Assembly (NCBI RefSeq): GCF_019900845.1
Contig: NZ_CP074570.1
Coordinates: 1,488,001-1,552,000 of the forward strand
Length of the DNA stretch: 64,000 bases
Reading direction: 5' to 3'
Origin: Paraneptunicella aestuarii
Lineage (GTDB): Bacteria > Pseudomonadota > Gammaproteobacteria > Enterobacterales > Alteromonadaceae
Each line of letters opens with the position of its first letter. The first letter of the stretch is position 1. The notes beneath the pieces are model-generated. The model saw only the letters and a program-made list of their open reading frames with translations, was not told the DNA's origin and made no database searches. The translations under genes and the position numbers were made by a program. Of this stretch, positions 17,809 through 28,748 are shown piece after piece.

Positions 17809-19709
17809 TGACAACATTAAGAAGCGTTTTTGGGGCATTACTGAAGAAAACTCGATCCTTTACGGCTCATTTTTCCAATAAATCATCTTTTTCCAATGAA
17901 TCATCGTTTGCCAACCAGAGCAAGGATCAGAGCCCGCCACCGGGACAAGAGGATGTTTTAAATGCTATCAAATTATCAAAACTGTTTGGGCAAGCTGCGC
18001 CAAATCGCGTGTTTCTCGCTATTGTGCTCGGTAGTTTGGCGGGGTTTGCCTATTCCATCATGATCCCCTTGGTGTTGATGTCACTTCGTCCGCCGCCAAG
18101 TCGTTTGTTGCAAGTGGAGGGCTACGAACCTTTTATGCTGTTTGGGACGTTTGAGGTTTCCACGCCTAAATTAGCCTTGGCCTTTTTCCTGTTATGCATG
18201 TTTATTTTGCTATGTCAGGCCTCGTCGCAAACCTTGTTGTCCCGGGTTGCGATTGAAATGACCAAACGCTTGCGCATGGATATGTACCGACGTATTTCTC
18301 GCTTACCCATTCAGGATTTGGAACGTATTGGCCCCTCACGATTAATGGCAGGGATCACCGCCGATATTCCCGGTGTTATCAGTGGCGCGGCTGTATTTCC
18401 CGAGCTGGTGGTGAACATCGCTACTTTGCTTGGCTTGTTGGGATTTCTGATTTACCTCAACTTGCCGGTGTTTGTGTTCATCATTCTCACCATTTTGGCG
18501 GGGGCGATGACCTATCAACTGCCGATTTATATTGGCAGCAAATACATAGAACGAGCGCGGCATCGTTTCGATCTGATCCACGAGTCTATTCGCGGCCTGA
18601 TATACGGCGCTAAAGAGCTGAAGATCAACCAACAGCGCCAGCAATCCTATTTAAATCAGGATTTATTCAAGCTGGAGCAGGATCAAGCACAAGACGACAA
18701 GCGAGGGCAGACCTTTATTGTCTTCGGTACAACCTATGGCAACCTGATTAGCTTCTTCGCCATTGGCTGTGTGACTTATGTGATGGCGAATTACTACGCG
18801 CTGTCTCAGGAGCATTTGACCGGGGTCGTGATGGTCATGCTGTACATTACCGGGCCAATTGCAGCGTTGATTAATGCGGTTGGGCCCATTGCACGCGCCT
18901 CGGTTTCTGCCCGAAAATTGCAGGGCTTAAAACAGGACATGCCGGTTGAAGCCGGGTGGGGCAAAGACGGCGTGATCGATTGTGAACGCTTGGCTCTCAA
19001 AGGGCTAACCTTCGCCTATCAAAACAAAAATCTGGATGAGTCCTTTCATGTTGGGCCAATCGATCTCACGTTGAATCGGGGCGAAATTACCTTTTTAGTT
19101 GGCGGCAATGGCTCGGGTAAGACTACGCTGGCGAAAATGCTGTCGCTGCATTACCTGCCAGAAAGCGGCAGCCTGCTGTTTGATGACATCGAAGTAACGC
19201 CCGAGAACCGGGAAGCCTGCCGTCAGAGCGTGTCTGCTATCTACACCGACTTCTATCTGTTTACCCGTTTGTTTGGCATCGACAACCCTCAAATTCAGGC
19301 GCTGGCGAATCGTTATATTCAGGATTTGCACTTGTCTGGCAAGGTGGAAGTGCGCGACGGTCAGTTTTCAGGAACCGCGCTTTCAGATGGGCAAAAAAAG
19401 CGTTTGGCCTTGCTGGTGACCTATCTGGAAAATCGCTCTATTTACGTGTTTGACGAATGGGCAGCGGATCAGGATCCGGTATTTAGAGAAATCTTCTATC
19501 GACAAATACTGCCCAGTTTAAAAGCCATGAACAAGCTGGTGATTGTCATAAGCCATGATGATCGCTATTTCGATGTGGCGGACAAAGTGGTGCGTATGGA
19601 AAACGGCAAAGTGCATAGTGTTCAGCTTAATCATCCTGATCAGAATCAGTCAGATCTGACTCGCTCCAGCGATTCCAGTAAAGATATTACTATGGAGGAG
19701 AACTCATGA
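17808..19709 (+). CDS. Cyclic-peptide ABC exporter, PvdE/SyrD family
   Basis: A 633-aa fused permease-ATPase. The N-terminal 60 residues are polar, then six transmembrane segments follow (about residues 70-380). The ATPase domain has Walker A GGNGSGKTT, the variant signature LSDGQKKRLALL and Walker B IYVFDEWAADQDP. The DEWAADQDP sequence and the GQ(K/R)KRLALL signature mark the cyclic peptide exporter family (PvdE, SyrD), which moves NRPS peptides from cytoplasm to periplasm. Start and stop overlap both neighbours (TAATG with the acylase, ATGA with NRPS1), indicating translational coupling. In this context it should deliver the acylated peptide to the periplasmic acylase encoded just upstream. 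Confidence 0.92.
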   Translation: MTTLRSVFGALLKKTRSFTAHFSNKSSFSNESSFANQSKDQSPPPGQEDVLNAIKLSKLFGQAAPNRVFLAIVLGSLAGFAYSIMIPLVLMSLRPPPSRLLQVEGYEPFMLFGTFEVSTPKLALAFFLLCMFILLCQASSQTLLSRVAIEMTKRLRMDMYRRISRLPIQDLERIGPSRLMAGITADIPGVISGAAVFPELVVNIATLLGLLGFLIYLNLPVFVFIILTILAGAMTYQLPIYIGSKYIERARHRFDLIHESIRGLIYGAKELKINQQRQQSYLNQDLFKLEQDQAQDDKRGQTFIVFGTTYGNLISFFAIGCVTYVMANYYALSQEHLTGVVMVMLYITGPIAALINAVGPIARASVSARKLQGLKQDMPVEAGWGKDGVIDCERLALKGLTFAYQNKNLDESFHVGPIDLTLNRGEITFLVGGNGSGKTTLAKMLSLHYLPESGSLLFDDIEVTPENREACRQSVSAIYTDFYLFTRLFGIDNPQIQALANRYIQDLHLSGKVEVRDGQFSGTALSDGQKKRLALLVTYLENRSIYVFDEWAADQDPVFREIFYRQILPSLKAMNKLVIVISHDDRYFDVADKVVRMENGKVHSVQLNHPDQNQSDLTRSSDSSKDITMEENS

Positions 19710-22700
19710 TGTCACAGGGGTATCAGCAAACGCTGGTGGGGCGATTGGCGCAATACGCACAGCCGGAAGGCGAGTTGGCAAGACCTGACGCAACCGCTTT
19801 TGAATTTCTTCATGGGGATGATGTAAACGAACCTCTGGCTCGGGTGGATACTCTGACTTTTCAGCAACTGGATGCACAGGCGAAGATCTTGGCTGTTCGT
19901 CTGTTACGCCAAATTGCTGCTGGGGCTGCTGTGGAAAGAACGGCGGGACAAAAAACGGCGGGACAAACAGCCGTGGGACAAAGAGCCGCAGGACAAAGAG
20001 TCATCCTGTGCTATCCGCCCGGGCTGGACTACATCAAGGCTTTTTACGCTTGCCTGTACGCCGGCATTGTTGCGGTTCCTTTGTACCCGCCCCAAGGCAA
20101 GGCCAATACTCGCCGTTTTCGCCATGTTATCAATACCTGTGGTGTGAACTACATCCTCACTACGCAAGAGATGCAAAGCAAGTTTGTTGCGAGACTCTTG
20201 CAAACCTCTGATCACGAACACTCAGCTCAAGCCTTGCCTGATCTGAACGCCGAACAATTTATCTATACCGATGCGTTGTTAGCTGAGCCGCATAGCGACC
20301 TGGATTCATTCGTTTGGCCAGACATCAGCCCTGACTCACTGGCATTTTTGCAGTATACCTCGGGCTCAACGGGCGACCCCAAGGGCGTGATGATAACTCA
20401 CGGCAACATCATGGCGAATCTGCGCTTGTTAGAGCAAACCACAGGTTGTCATCAGGGTGATACCTTTGTGAATTGGTTGCCCTTGTTCCACGATCTCGGG
20501 TTAGTGAATGCCATGCTGTTACCCGTTTATTTGGGCACGCGTTCGGTATTAATGGCACCGCTGACCTTTGTCGCCAATCCTGTGTATTGGTTACAGGCCA
20601 TTAGTCATTATCGCGGTAGCATTTGTGGTGCGCCGAACTTTGCTTATGAACTCTGTTTGAAAAAGGTGCCAGAAGAGGCGATAGCGGGACTGAATCTGGA
20701 TTCCTGGCGCATTGCTTTTAACGCCGCCGAGCCGATTTTTCCTGAAACCTTATCTGAATTTGCTCGCAAATATGAGTCTGCGGGCTTCAAGCAAGGCAGT
20801 TTCTTTCCCAGTTATGGCATGGCGGAAGCCACGGTGTTTCTGTGTGGTTGTATGCATGAGCCGGAGCATATTGTTCGTCTCGCGCTTGATGGCAAATCCA
20901 TTGCTATTGAGTCAAATCCACCCACAGAAGGCAAGTCTGCCGTTGCCTGTGGTGATATTTCCCGAATGCAGCAATGCGGGCACGATATTCGTATTGTTGA
21001 TCCTGAAACCTTCTGCGAATTGCCTGATGGGCAAGTGGGTGAGATCTGGGCAAGAGGAAATAGCATTGGCGTTGGCTATTGGCAACGCCCAGAACAAACT
21101 CATGACACTTTTTATGCGCTCTTACAACAAGAAGAGCAAAATGCCAGAGCTGATGATGCTGGCTGGCTGCGCACGGGTGACTTGGGCCTGGTTCACAACC
21201 ATCGCTTGTATGTCACCGGGCGCATTAAAGAACTCATTATCATTGCGGGGCAGAACTATTATCCCACGGATATTGAACGCACGGTTCAAGAAGCTCATTC
21301 GGCGTTAACGGTTGGCGCTGGCGCAGCGTTTGCGGTGGAGCAAGACGGCGAAGAGCGTTTGGTCGTGGTTCAGGAAGTGGCGCGCACCGCCTTAAAAGAA
21401 TTGAATTCTCAAGCGGTATTTCAATCGGTATTAACCGCAATTGCTCAAGAGTATCAGCTCGATCCTTACGCCATTTTGCTGGTGAAACCCGCCAGAGTGG
21501 AAAAGACCACCAGTGGTAAAATTCAGCGAAAACTGGCACAGCACAAGTACCTGACGGGCGAGATTGATAGCATTGCTGCTTACGTTAAGGGGCAGTCTGC
21601 TGTTGAACCCGAGTCTCAAGAACAAGCTCTGAACGAAGTTGAACAGCATACAACTCAAACAAGAGCACCGAATGAGCTTGAAGCTTTTTTGATACAGGCA
21701 TTACAGGATGAGTTGTTTGATGGCTCACGCCAAGAGCCAGAGGAAATATCACCGGACGACAGTATTTTCTCACTCGGTGCTAATTCTATCGTGTTGACGC
21801 GATTACTGTATCGAGTGAACAAGCATTGGCAGGGAAAATTAGCAGAAGAATTGTCTATTGCCTGCATTTTTGAATACCCCACCATTGCGCAATTGGCGGC
21901 TTATATTCGTTCGCAAATGGCTCAATTGCAAATGCAAGTGGCTGATGTTTCAAATGTTCTCACTGACGTTTCTCTTTCCTCCTCTATTGAGAAAGTCAAA
22001 GCTGACTCGTTAATCCCCATGACACCCGCGCAACAAGGGTTATGGTTTCAATGGCAAATGGAACCTCAAAGCGCTGCCTACAACGAGTATCGGTTTTTTT
22101 CCTTGCAGGGCGAAGTGAACACATCGGCATTAGAGAGCAGTTTCAGGCATTTGATTGAACGACACGAAATCCTGCGCACTTGCATGATCCGTGATGATTC
22201 AGGCTTTTACTTACAGCCGTTAGCCATTGATGCGGCTGACCAGTTTGTGATGCCTGTGCTTGCGGTTTCAACCCGAGCCGAATTAGATCAGTCTTTGACC
22301 GAGGCTGTTATTGCGCCTTTTGATCTCATTACTGGTCAGGTGATCCGTGCCAAACTAATCCGTTTTGCCGATGACGCCTATTTATCTGTGTCTATGCATC
22401 ATATTGCGACAGATGGTTGGTCGGTGGCGTTATTGATTCAGGAATTATCGACCCTGTATCAATACTATGCCGATGCTGGCAATGCTGAGTTGTCGCTGGA
22501 GCAGCAATTACCATCGCTTCCTATTCAGTTTTCAGATTATGCGGCATGGACTCATCAAGCGCTAAACCCGTCTCAAGAGCAAATTCAGTCTGGGTTGCTG
22601 TATTGGAAGGAACGTTTAAAAGGTGCGCCTGAACTGCACAATCTGCCGTTGGATAAACGCCGTCCGATGTATCAGACAATGTCTGGCGGGTTGGTGCAGC

Positions 22701-25700
22701 ATCAACTTTCTGCTGAACAGCTAAAGCAAATAAATCAGTTCTGTGATGCTCACAATGTCACCTTGCATATTTTCCTGCAGTCAGCCTTAGCGGTGCTTTT
22801 AGCTCGCTATAGCGGAGAACATGGAGAAACTGGCGAGCAGGATATTGTGATTGGCTCACCTTATGCCGGACGTTCACAACCCGAATTGCAGCACTTGGTC
22901 GGTTATTTTGTGAATATGTTGGTTTACCGACATCAATTCACCGCTGACACGAATTTCACCACTCTGTTACAGCAAACCCGAGAACAGGCGGTTGCGGCCT
23001 ATACGCATCAGTTAGTGCCTTTTGAAATGCTGGTCAATGAATTACAGCCACAACGCAGTTCCGCCTATAACCCCTTGGTGCAAATTGCCCTGGTCGTTCA
23101 GAACAATGAAAGTGCCGATTTGACCTTGGGTAAGGTATCTATTCAGGAATATGCATTGGCTAATGCGCCGGTGTTTGCCAAATACGATTTGGAACTGTGC
23201 GTGAGTGAGTCAGGATCACAACGTGGACTGTTGCTGCAATGGCGATATCGGGATGACCTGTTTCTATCCTCTTCTATTCAAGGATTAGCCGATTGTTTCG
23301 ATGAGTTGCTGACGAATTTGGTGCAATCACCTGATACACCTGTGAGTCAGGTTGCATTGTTATCTGCTGCTCAATTACAGCAGTTAGCTGAGTGGTCAAT
23401 GCCTGTTGCTTCTGTTCAGAATGAAGGTGAACAGTCCCAGATCGAAAATACGTTTGAATCTATCTCACAGCGATTTGAATCGTTCGCCAGTCACTATCCG
23501 AATAACATTGCCGTTCAGTGTGATGATGAGTCACTCACTTATGACGCTCTCAATAATAAGGCCAACCAGCTTGCGCGTTATTTGCTGAAACAGGGCGTGA
23601 AGTCGAGCTCTTTAGTCGCTTTATACTTTGAGCGTTCTGTAGACATGCTGGTGGCGATCTTGGGCGTGCTTAAAAGCGGCGCGGCTTATTTGCCCATTGA
23701 TACCAATAATCCGGAATCACGTACCCAATGGATTTTGCAGGATGCCAATGTCGATATCTTGCTCACGCATTTGGAAGCCAGTGAAACCGCCAGTTGGGAT
23801 TTTCAGTCTATCGTCAATAGTACAGTCAAGACATGCATTACCATTGACAGTGCGCATACCTCTTTGGAATTACAGTGTTTTTCCACCGCGAATATCAGTG
23901 TCGATGACGCACATTTTGTTCCAGCCAAAAACCATAGGGCTTATGTTATTTATACCTCGGGCTCCACCGGACAACCCAAAGGTGTAGAGGTTAGCCACCA
24001 TAACGTATTGCGTTTGTTTTCCAGTAGCGATGCCTTGTTTGATTTTAGTGAGCAAGACGTTTGGACGCTGTTTCATAACTATGCTTTTGATTTCTCGGTT
24101 TGGGAAATCTGGGGCGCGCTGTTGTATGGCGGTCGTTTGGTGGTAGTGCCTTATTGGGTGGCACGAGAGCCGCAGCAGTTTTTACGCTTGTTGCAAGAGA
24201 AAAAGGTATCGGTGCTCAATCAAACCCCTTCTGCTTTTGAACAGGTTTTGGCTGCCGATGTTGAGGACAGTTCAAGTCAAGCTCTCGCCAGCTTGCGTTA
24301 CGTCATCTTTGGCGGTGAAGCGTTGGATTATCAAGCCTTGTCTCCCTGGTTTGAACGCTATAGTCAAAGTGATTGCAAGCTGGTGAACATGTACGGCATT
24401 ACTGAAACCACCGTGCATGTGACTTTCTATGAAGTCACTCAGAACGAAGACCAAATGCAGATAGGGAGCGTCATTGGGCGACCTTTGCCAGATTTGAGCG
24501 TGTGTATTCTGGATGAGCAACTGCAACCTGTTATGCCGGGCGCTTATGGCGAAATTTGCGTCATGGGCGAGGGTGTCACGTTGGGATATTTGAATCGACA
24601 AACGCTTACGGCGGAACGATTTATCGAGCACTCCCTGCCTTTTTCAAACCTGTCGAATAAGGTTCGACTCTATCGCTCTGGCGATATTGGGCGCTTCTTG
24701 CCTGATGGCAATATCGAATATCTCGGACGACGTGATCATCAGGTGAAAATCCGTGGTTTTCGTATTGAGCTGGGGGAAATTGAAAACGCACTTCTGAACT
24801 GTAAAGTGAGTGTTGAGGACAAATCGCCGATTGCCATTCAACAGGCTGCGGTATTGGCTTGTTCTCTCACCAAATCGAATGGTGATGTGAGTGGAAAGGA
24901 TAATCACAAGCAACTTGTGGCTTTTGTGGTTAGCGCAGGATTGAGCGAATGCGATCATTGCCATTTCAAAAGCGAACTGCATCACCAATTACGTGATTCT
25001 CTCAGCGGCGCTCTTCCCGGTCATATGATCCCGTCGGCTTTTATTGTCATAGACGCGATTCCACTGACCCACAACGGCAAGCAGGATAACAAGGCCTTGT
25101 TGGCCTTGTTGGCCTTGGCGGCCTTGGCGGATGCTTATTTTCAAAACAATGCCCAAAGTTCAGATAGAGAGCTGGTTACGGCGAGTAATGAGCTGGAACA
25201 AAAGCTATGTGGCATTTGGCAGCAAGTGTTGGGCATCGACAAGGTCGGTATCAGAGACAACTTCTTTGTGTTAGGCGGCGATTCCATTCTTGCCATTCAG
25301 GTAGTGGCTCGCGCGAAAACCCAAGGCATTTTGTTTACGGTTAAAGAACTGTTTCAACATCAAACCATTGTGGAATTGTCGTCCGTGGTTCGTGTTAGTC
25401 CGGATATTCTGGTGGCAAGTGAACAAGACGATATCGTCGGTGCTGTTCCTCTTTTACCTATTCAGCATTGGTTTTTCGAACGGGATTTACCTGTTCCAGA
25501 ACATTACAACCAGTCATTGGTGTTAGATGTGCCAGTGTCATTTTCTGCAAGACATTTGCACAATATTGTTGCGGCTTTGTATCAGCGCCACGATGTGTTA
25601 CGAGCGCGATTTGAACCTGTACAGGGTGTGCTTGAATCAGAGCAGCAGAAGCCTCAGTGGCAGTGTGTATTTGCTCCTTTTAATCAGAGTATGGTGGATG

Positions 25701-28700
25701 ACTCCATTATTGTTGACGATGGGCAAAATGCTCTGGATGGAATGAGCTCTAACGCAAAAGAAAACAGTCGTTCCGAGCGGATACGTGCACGTACTGAGCA
25801 AGTGCAGGCAAGTTTTAATATTGAGCTGGGGGGCTTATTTAAAGCCGTGCTTTTTACCGAATCTACGCATTCTGAAAGTGCTCAATCCAACTCTTTGTTG
25901 CAACCCAATCCCAAACTATTGTTGGTGATGCATCACCTGATTTGTGATGGTGTTTCCTGGCGTATTCTGTTGGCGGATATTTTCGATTATTGGCAGCAGT
26001 TACAAGATGGTAAGGCAATTCAAATTGCTGCGAAAAGTGCTTCATTAACGCAATGGAGCAACACATTGCGGGGCTATTCTCAGTCTCGGGATGTGCAACA
26101 ACAGCGCGATTTTTGGTTAAGCCAATTGCCTGCAAACCAATTATCTGCAAACCAATTATCTGCAAGCTTCTCGCCAGTAAAGGAACCGACACGCCTGATC
26201 AAAATAGAATTGCAGTTAAGTAAAAACGATTCTCTGCGTTTACTTGGCAATATTCATCTGGCTTATCACACACAAGTGCAAGATATCTTGCTAGGCGCGC
26301 TGTTAAACGCCTTTGGGCGATGGACTGGAAAATCGGCAATACGTGTGGATATGGAAAGCCATGGACGACAGCTTGCTGGCGAATATGAAATGGATTTGGG
26401 CGCAACCCTTGGTTGGTTTACGGCGTTGTATCCGGTGTTTTTACCCTGTGGTGTTGCTGAGCAAACAGGCACTTATGGTGAGCATCTCGCGTTACTGAAA
26501 GAGTGTTTGCGCCGTGTTCCACAACAAGGCGTTGGCTTTGGTGTTTTAAATTATATTGCTCGAGACCCCGAGATACAGCAGGCGTGGCAAAACTCTCCTG
26601 CCGAGTTGTTGTTTAACTACCTGGGACAGGTTGACAACTTACTGCAAAATGGCGATGGCGATGGCGATGCTGATTCAGGAGGCAGAAAGCACTGGCATTT
26701 GCATCGCTTGAGTGGATTGTCTTCCTCGTTGAAAAATCCACCAGCCTATCCGGTTGAAGTGAATGCCATGTTGCAAGCTGAACACTTCAATATTCAGTTC
26801 CAGTTTGACGCCATGTGGGCAAGTGCTATTGAGAGCCATAATACCTCTGGTCATCTTCACCAGTTTGTTGCCTTATTCCGAGAATCGTTAGAACAATGTC
26901 TGCTGCATTGTGAAAGCATGGTTAAGGCTGGCAAACAGCAGGCAACAGCCTCTGATTTTCCGTTGTTATTGTCTTGCTATCGCCAGTCTCAAGCCTCTTA
27001 CTCTGATACTGATGCAGACGTTACAAGCGCATTTTTGGAGCCAAGCCACAGGCAATTGCAAAATACCTTGAACAAAGTCGTTCCCAAGATTAATCAAGGA
27101 GTTCACCATTCGGTTTCTGATATTTTCCCACTGTGCAGCACTCAGGAAGAAATACTGTTTCAGGGCTTGTTAACGCCTGATTCAACAGCGTATTTCGAGC
27201 AGGTGAGCTTTGCCTTACACAATGGATTAAATCGCGATGCTTGGTATGCCGCCTGGAATGACGTATTTCAACGTTATCAGGTGCTTCGTACCGGGTTTGA
27301 CCATAACCACTTTATTCAACCTATGCAGATTGTGTTTACCCAACTCTCGCTACCTTGGCAGGAGCATGATTGGAGCGAGTTTAATCAGGATCAGCAACAA
27401 GCACGGTTGGAAACTGAAAAACGGTTACAACGCGAAGCGGGTTTTCAGTTCGATAAAGCGCCGTTAACGCAATTTCATTTGTACCAGCTTTCTAAACAGG
27501 AATGGCATTTCGTTTGGAATTTCCACCATATCCTGTTGGATGGATGGTCGATGTCCTTGATTATTGCCGATGTGCTCGCCTTGTATGAAAAAACGGTTTC
27601 CAGCACTTCTGATGACAAATCGTCTATTTCCTTATCAGCTGTACCCGCCTATCAAGGCTACATCGGCTGGTTGCAGGAACATTCCCATGAAGCCGCCTTG
27701 CTGTATTGGCGAGATTATCTTGCGGGCTTGAATCAGCCTCCGCAAATGGCATTTGATGCTGAGGCTAATGTGAAAAATTTAGCAGCCTCAAATGATCCCG
27801 GTGAAAATGCTTCCGAACAAAAGGAGACAGCCGTTCAGCGTGACAAATACGCTTTGAACTTACCGGAAACCTTGCAACAAGCCATTCAGAATCTGCAAAC
27901 TCAACAAGGCGTGACGTTAAACACTTTGGTTCACAGCGCGATGGCCTTGTTATTGAGCCATTACAGTGAAAGTAACGATGTGGTGTTTGGTGAAACCGTG
28001 TCGGGACGACCTGCCGATTTAAATGACGTAGAGAACATGGCGGGCTTGTTTATTCATACCATTCCGGTGCGTTATCAGTTTGAGCCCATCGCTGCATTGA
28101 GCTTGCAACAGTGGTGGCAACGTATTCATCAAGACAATGTGCAACGTGAGCAATATGCCTATTTATCGTTGGCAGAGATCCGCGCTCAATCGGAATTGGC
28201 CGCAAAATCTGTAGAGCAGAAAGCCGGTAGTCAGCCCCTGTTTGACTACTTGCTGAATGTTGAAAGTTACCCCATCGACGCCGAGCGTTTGGCTCAGTCG
28301 AGCATTTTGGCGCGTGATGATATTAGCCACTATGCCCAAAACAGCTTTCCTTTCACGCTGGTTTTTGTACCAGGAACTGACTTGCATTTGTATCTGAGTT
28401 ACGACATGGCTCGTTTCAAGTCGTCAGACATACAGCAGTTCGTTGCAGATTTATTGAGCTTGCTGACATTGATGAGCCATAAGCCGGAACTTTCCATTGC
28501 TCAAGTGCTTGCCGAATTGCAGCAACAGAAGCAAGACACAGTGAAACAAGCCATGCAAAACCTGCGTTCTCGACGTGGCAACAGAGCGAGCGCACAAACG
28601 CTTCCTGAAACCTCGGAAACACAAAGCGACACGGATGCCGACCAGAGTGAGAACCGACATTCCGTAAGAGAAAAACGACGATCACGACAAGCGATTTCCT

Positions 28701-28711
28701 TTAAGTCTTAG
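19706..28711 (+). CDS. NRPS 1: FAAL-ACP-C-A(Thr)-T-E-C
   Basis: This 3001-aa protein starts the assembly line. A fatty acyl-AMP ligase (residues about 20-620; YTSGSTGDPKG near 216) loads a fatty acid on an ACP (GANS, Ser near 692). A condensation domain follows (HHIATDGWS near 897), then an adenylation domain (YTSGSTGQPKG near 1415; FDFSVWEIW near 1460). Its specificity code reads DFWNIGMVHK, the standard threonine code. A carrier domain (GGDS near 1857) and an epimerization domain (HHLICDGVSW near 2075) give D-Thr. The protein ends in a further condensation domain of the type that follows epimerases (HHILLDGWS near 2606), without an A domain, and a basic tail (REKRRSRQ). SD GGAGG precedes ATG 19706. 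Tandem in-frame microrepeats occur in the FAAL and in linkers. Confidence 0.95.
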   Translation: MMSQGYQQTLVGRLAQYAQPEGELARPDATAFEFLHGDDVNEPLARVDTLTFQQLDAQAKILAVRLLRQIAAGAAVERTAGQKTAGQTAVGQRAAGQRVILCYPPGLDYIKAFYACLYAGIVAVPLYPPQGKANTRRFRHVINTCGVNYILTTQEMQSKFVARLLQTSDHEHSAQALPDLNAEQFIYTDALLAEPHSDLDSFVWPDISPDSLAFLQYTSGSTGDPKGVMITHGNIMANLRLLEQTTGCHQGDTFVNWLPLFHDLGLVNAMLLPVYLGTRSVLMAPLTFVANPVYWLQAISHYRGSICGAPNFAYELCLKKVPEEAIAGLNLDSWRIAFNAAEPIFPETLSEFARKYESAGFKQGSFFPSYGMAEATVFLCGCMHEPEHIVRLALDGKSIAIESNPPTEGKSAVACGDISRMQQCGHDIRIVDPETFCELPDGQVGEIWARGNSIGVGYWQRPEQTHDTFYALLQQEEQNARADDAGWLRTGDLGLVHNHRLYVTGRIKELIIIAGQNYYPTDIERTVQEAHSALTVGAGAAFAVEQDGEERLVVVQEVARTALKELNSQAVFQSVLTAIAQEYQLDPYAILLVKPARVEKTTSGKIQRKLAQHKYLTGEIDSIAAYVKGQSAVEPESQEQALNEVEQHTTQTRAPNELEAFLIQALQDELFDGSRQEPEEISPDDSIFSLGANSIVLTRLLYRVNKHWQGKLAEELSIACIFEYPTIAQLAAYIRSQMAQLQMQVADVSNVLTDVSLSSSIEKVKADSLIPMTPAQQGLWFQWQMEPQSAAYNEYRFFSLQGEVNTSALESSFRHLIERHEILRTCMIRDDSGFYLQPLAIDAADQFVMPVLAVSTRAELDQSLTEAVIAPFDLITGQVIRAKLIRFADDAYLSVSMHHIATDGWSVALLIQELSTLYQYYADAGNAELSLEQQLPSLPIQFSDYAAWTHQALNPSQEQIQSGLLYWKERLKGAPELHNLPLDKRRPMYQTMSGGLVQHQLSAEQLKQINQFCDAHNVTLHIFLQSALAVLLARYSGEHGETGEQDIVIGSPYAGRSQPELQHLVGYFVNMLVYRHQFTADTNFTTLLQQTREQAVAAYTHQLVPFEMLVNELQPQRSSAYNPLVQIALVVQNNESADLTLGKVSIQEYALANAPVFAKYDLELCVSESGSQRGLLLQWRYRDDLFLSSSIQGLADCFDELLTNLVQSPDTPVSQVALLSAAQLQQLAEWSMPVASVQNEGEQSQIENTFESISQRFESFASHYPNNIAVQCDDESLTYDALNNKANQLARYLLKQGVKSSSLVALYFERSVDMLVAILGVLKSGAAYLPIDTNNPESRTQWILQDANVDILLTHLEASETASWDFQSIVNSTVKTCITIDSAHTSLELQCFSTANISVDDAHFVPAKNHRAYVIYTSGSTGQPKGVEVSHHNVLRLFSSSDALFDFSEQDVWTLFHNYAFDFSVWEIWGALLYGGRLVVVPYWVAREPQQFLRLLQEKKVSVLNQTPSAFEQVLAADVEDSSSQALASLRYVIFGGEALDYQALSPWFERYSQSDCKLVNMYGITETTVHVTFYEVTQNEDQMQIGSVIGRPLPDLSVCILDEQLQPVMPGAYGEICVMGEGVTLGYLNRQTLTAERFIEHSLPFSNLSNKVRLYRSGDIGRFLPDGNIEYLGRRDHQVKIRGFRIELGEIENALLNCKVSVEDKSPIAIQQAAVLACSLTKSNGDVSGKDNHKQLVAFVVSAGLSECDHCHFKSELHHQLRDSLSGALPGHMIPSAFIVIDAIPLTHNGKQDNKALLALLALAALADAYFQNNAQSSDRELVTASNELEQKLCGIWQQVLGIDKVGIRDNFFVLGGDSILAIQVVARAKTQGILFTVKELFQHQTIVELSSVVRVSPDILVASEQDDIVGAVPLLPIQHWFFERDLPVPEHYNQSLVLDVPVSFSARHLHNIVAALYQRHDVLRARFEPVQGVLESEQQKPQWQCVFAPFNQSMVDDSIIVDDGQNALDGMSSNAKENSRSERIRARTEQVQASFNIELGGLFKAVLFTESTHSESAQSNSLLQPNPKLLLVMHHLICDGVSWRILLADIFDYWQQLQDGKAIQIAAKSASLTQWSNTLRGYSQSRDVQQQRDFWLSQLPANQLSANQLSASFSPVKEPTRLIKIELQLSKNDSLRLLGNIHLAYHTQVQDILLGALLNAFGRWTGKSAIRVDMESHGRQLAGEYEMDLGATLGWFTALYPVFLPCGVAEQTGTYGEHLALLKECLRRVPQQGVGFGVLNYIARDPEIQQAWQNSPAELLFNYLGQVDNLLQNGDGDGDADSGGRKHWHLHRLSGLSSSLKNPPAYPVEVNAMLQAEHFNIQFQFDAMWASAIESHNTSGHLHQFVALFRESLEQCLLHCESMVKAGKQQATASDFPLLLSCYRQSQASYSDTDADVTSAFLEPSHRQLQNTLNKVVPKINQGVHHSVSDIFPLCSTQEEILFQGLLTPDSTAYFEQVSFALHNGLNRDAWYAAWNDVFQRYQVLRTGFDHNHFIQPMQIVFTQLSLPWQEHDWSEFNQDQQQARLETEKRLQREAGFQFDKAPLTQFHLYQLSKQEWHFVWNFHHILLDGWSMSLIIADVLALYEKTVSSTSDDKSSISLSAVPAYQGYIGWLQEHSHEAALLYWRDYLAGLNQPPQMAFDAEANVKNLAASNDPGENASEQKETAVQRDKYALNLPETLQQAIQNLQTQQGVTLNTLVHSAMALLLSHYSESNDVVFGETVSGRPADLNDVENMAGLFIHTIPVRYQFEPIAALSLQQWWQRIHQDNVQREQYAYLSLAEIRAQSELAAKSVEQKAGSQPLFDYLLNVESYPIDAERLAQSSILARDDISHYAQNSFPFTLVFVPGTDLHLYLSYDMARFKSSDIQQFVADLLSLLTLMSHKPELSIAQVLAELQQQKQDTVKQAMQNLRSRRGNRASAQTLPETSETQSDTDADQSENRHSVREKRRSRQAISFKS

Positions 28712-28748
28712 CTTTTTCATCAGAATAACCAGAATAAAAAGAGCATTT

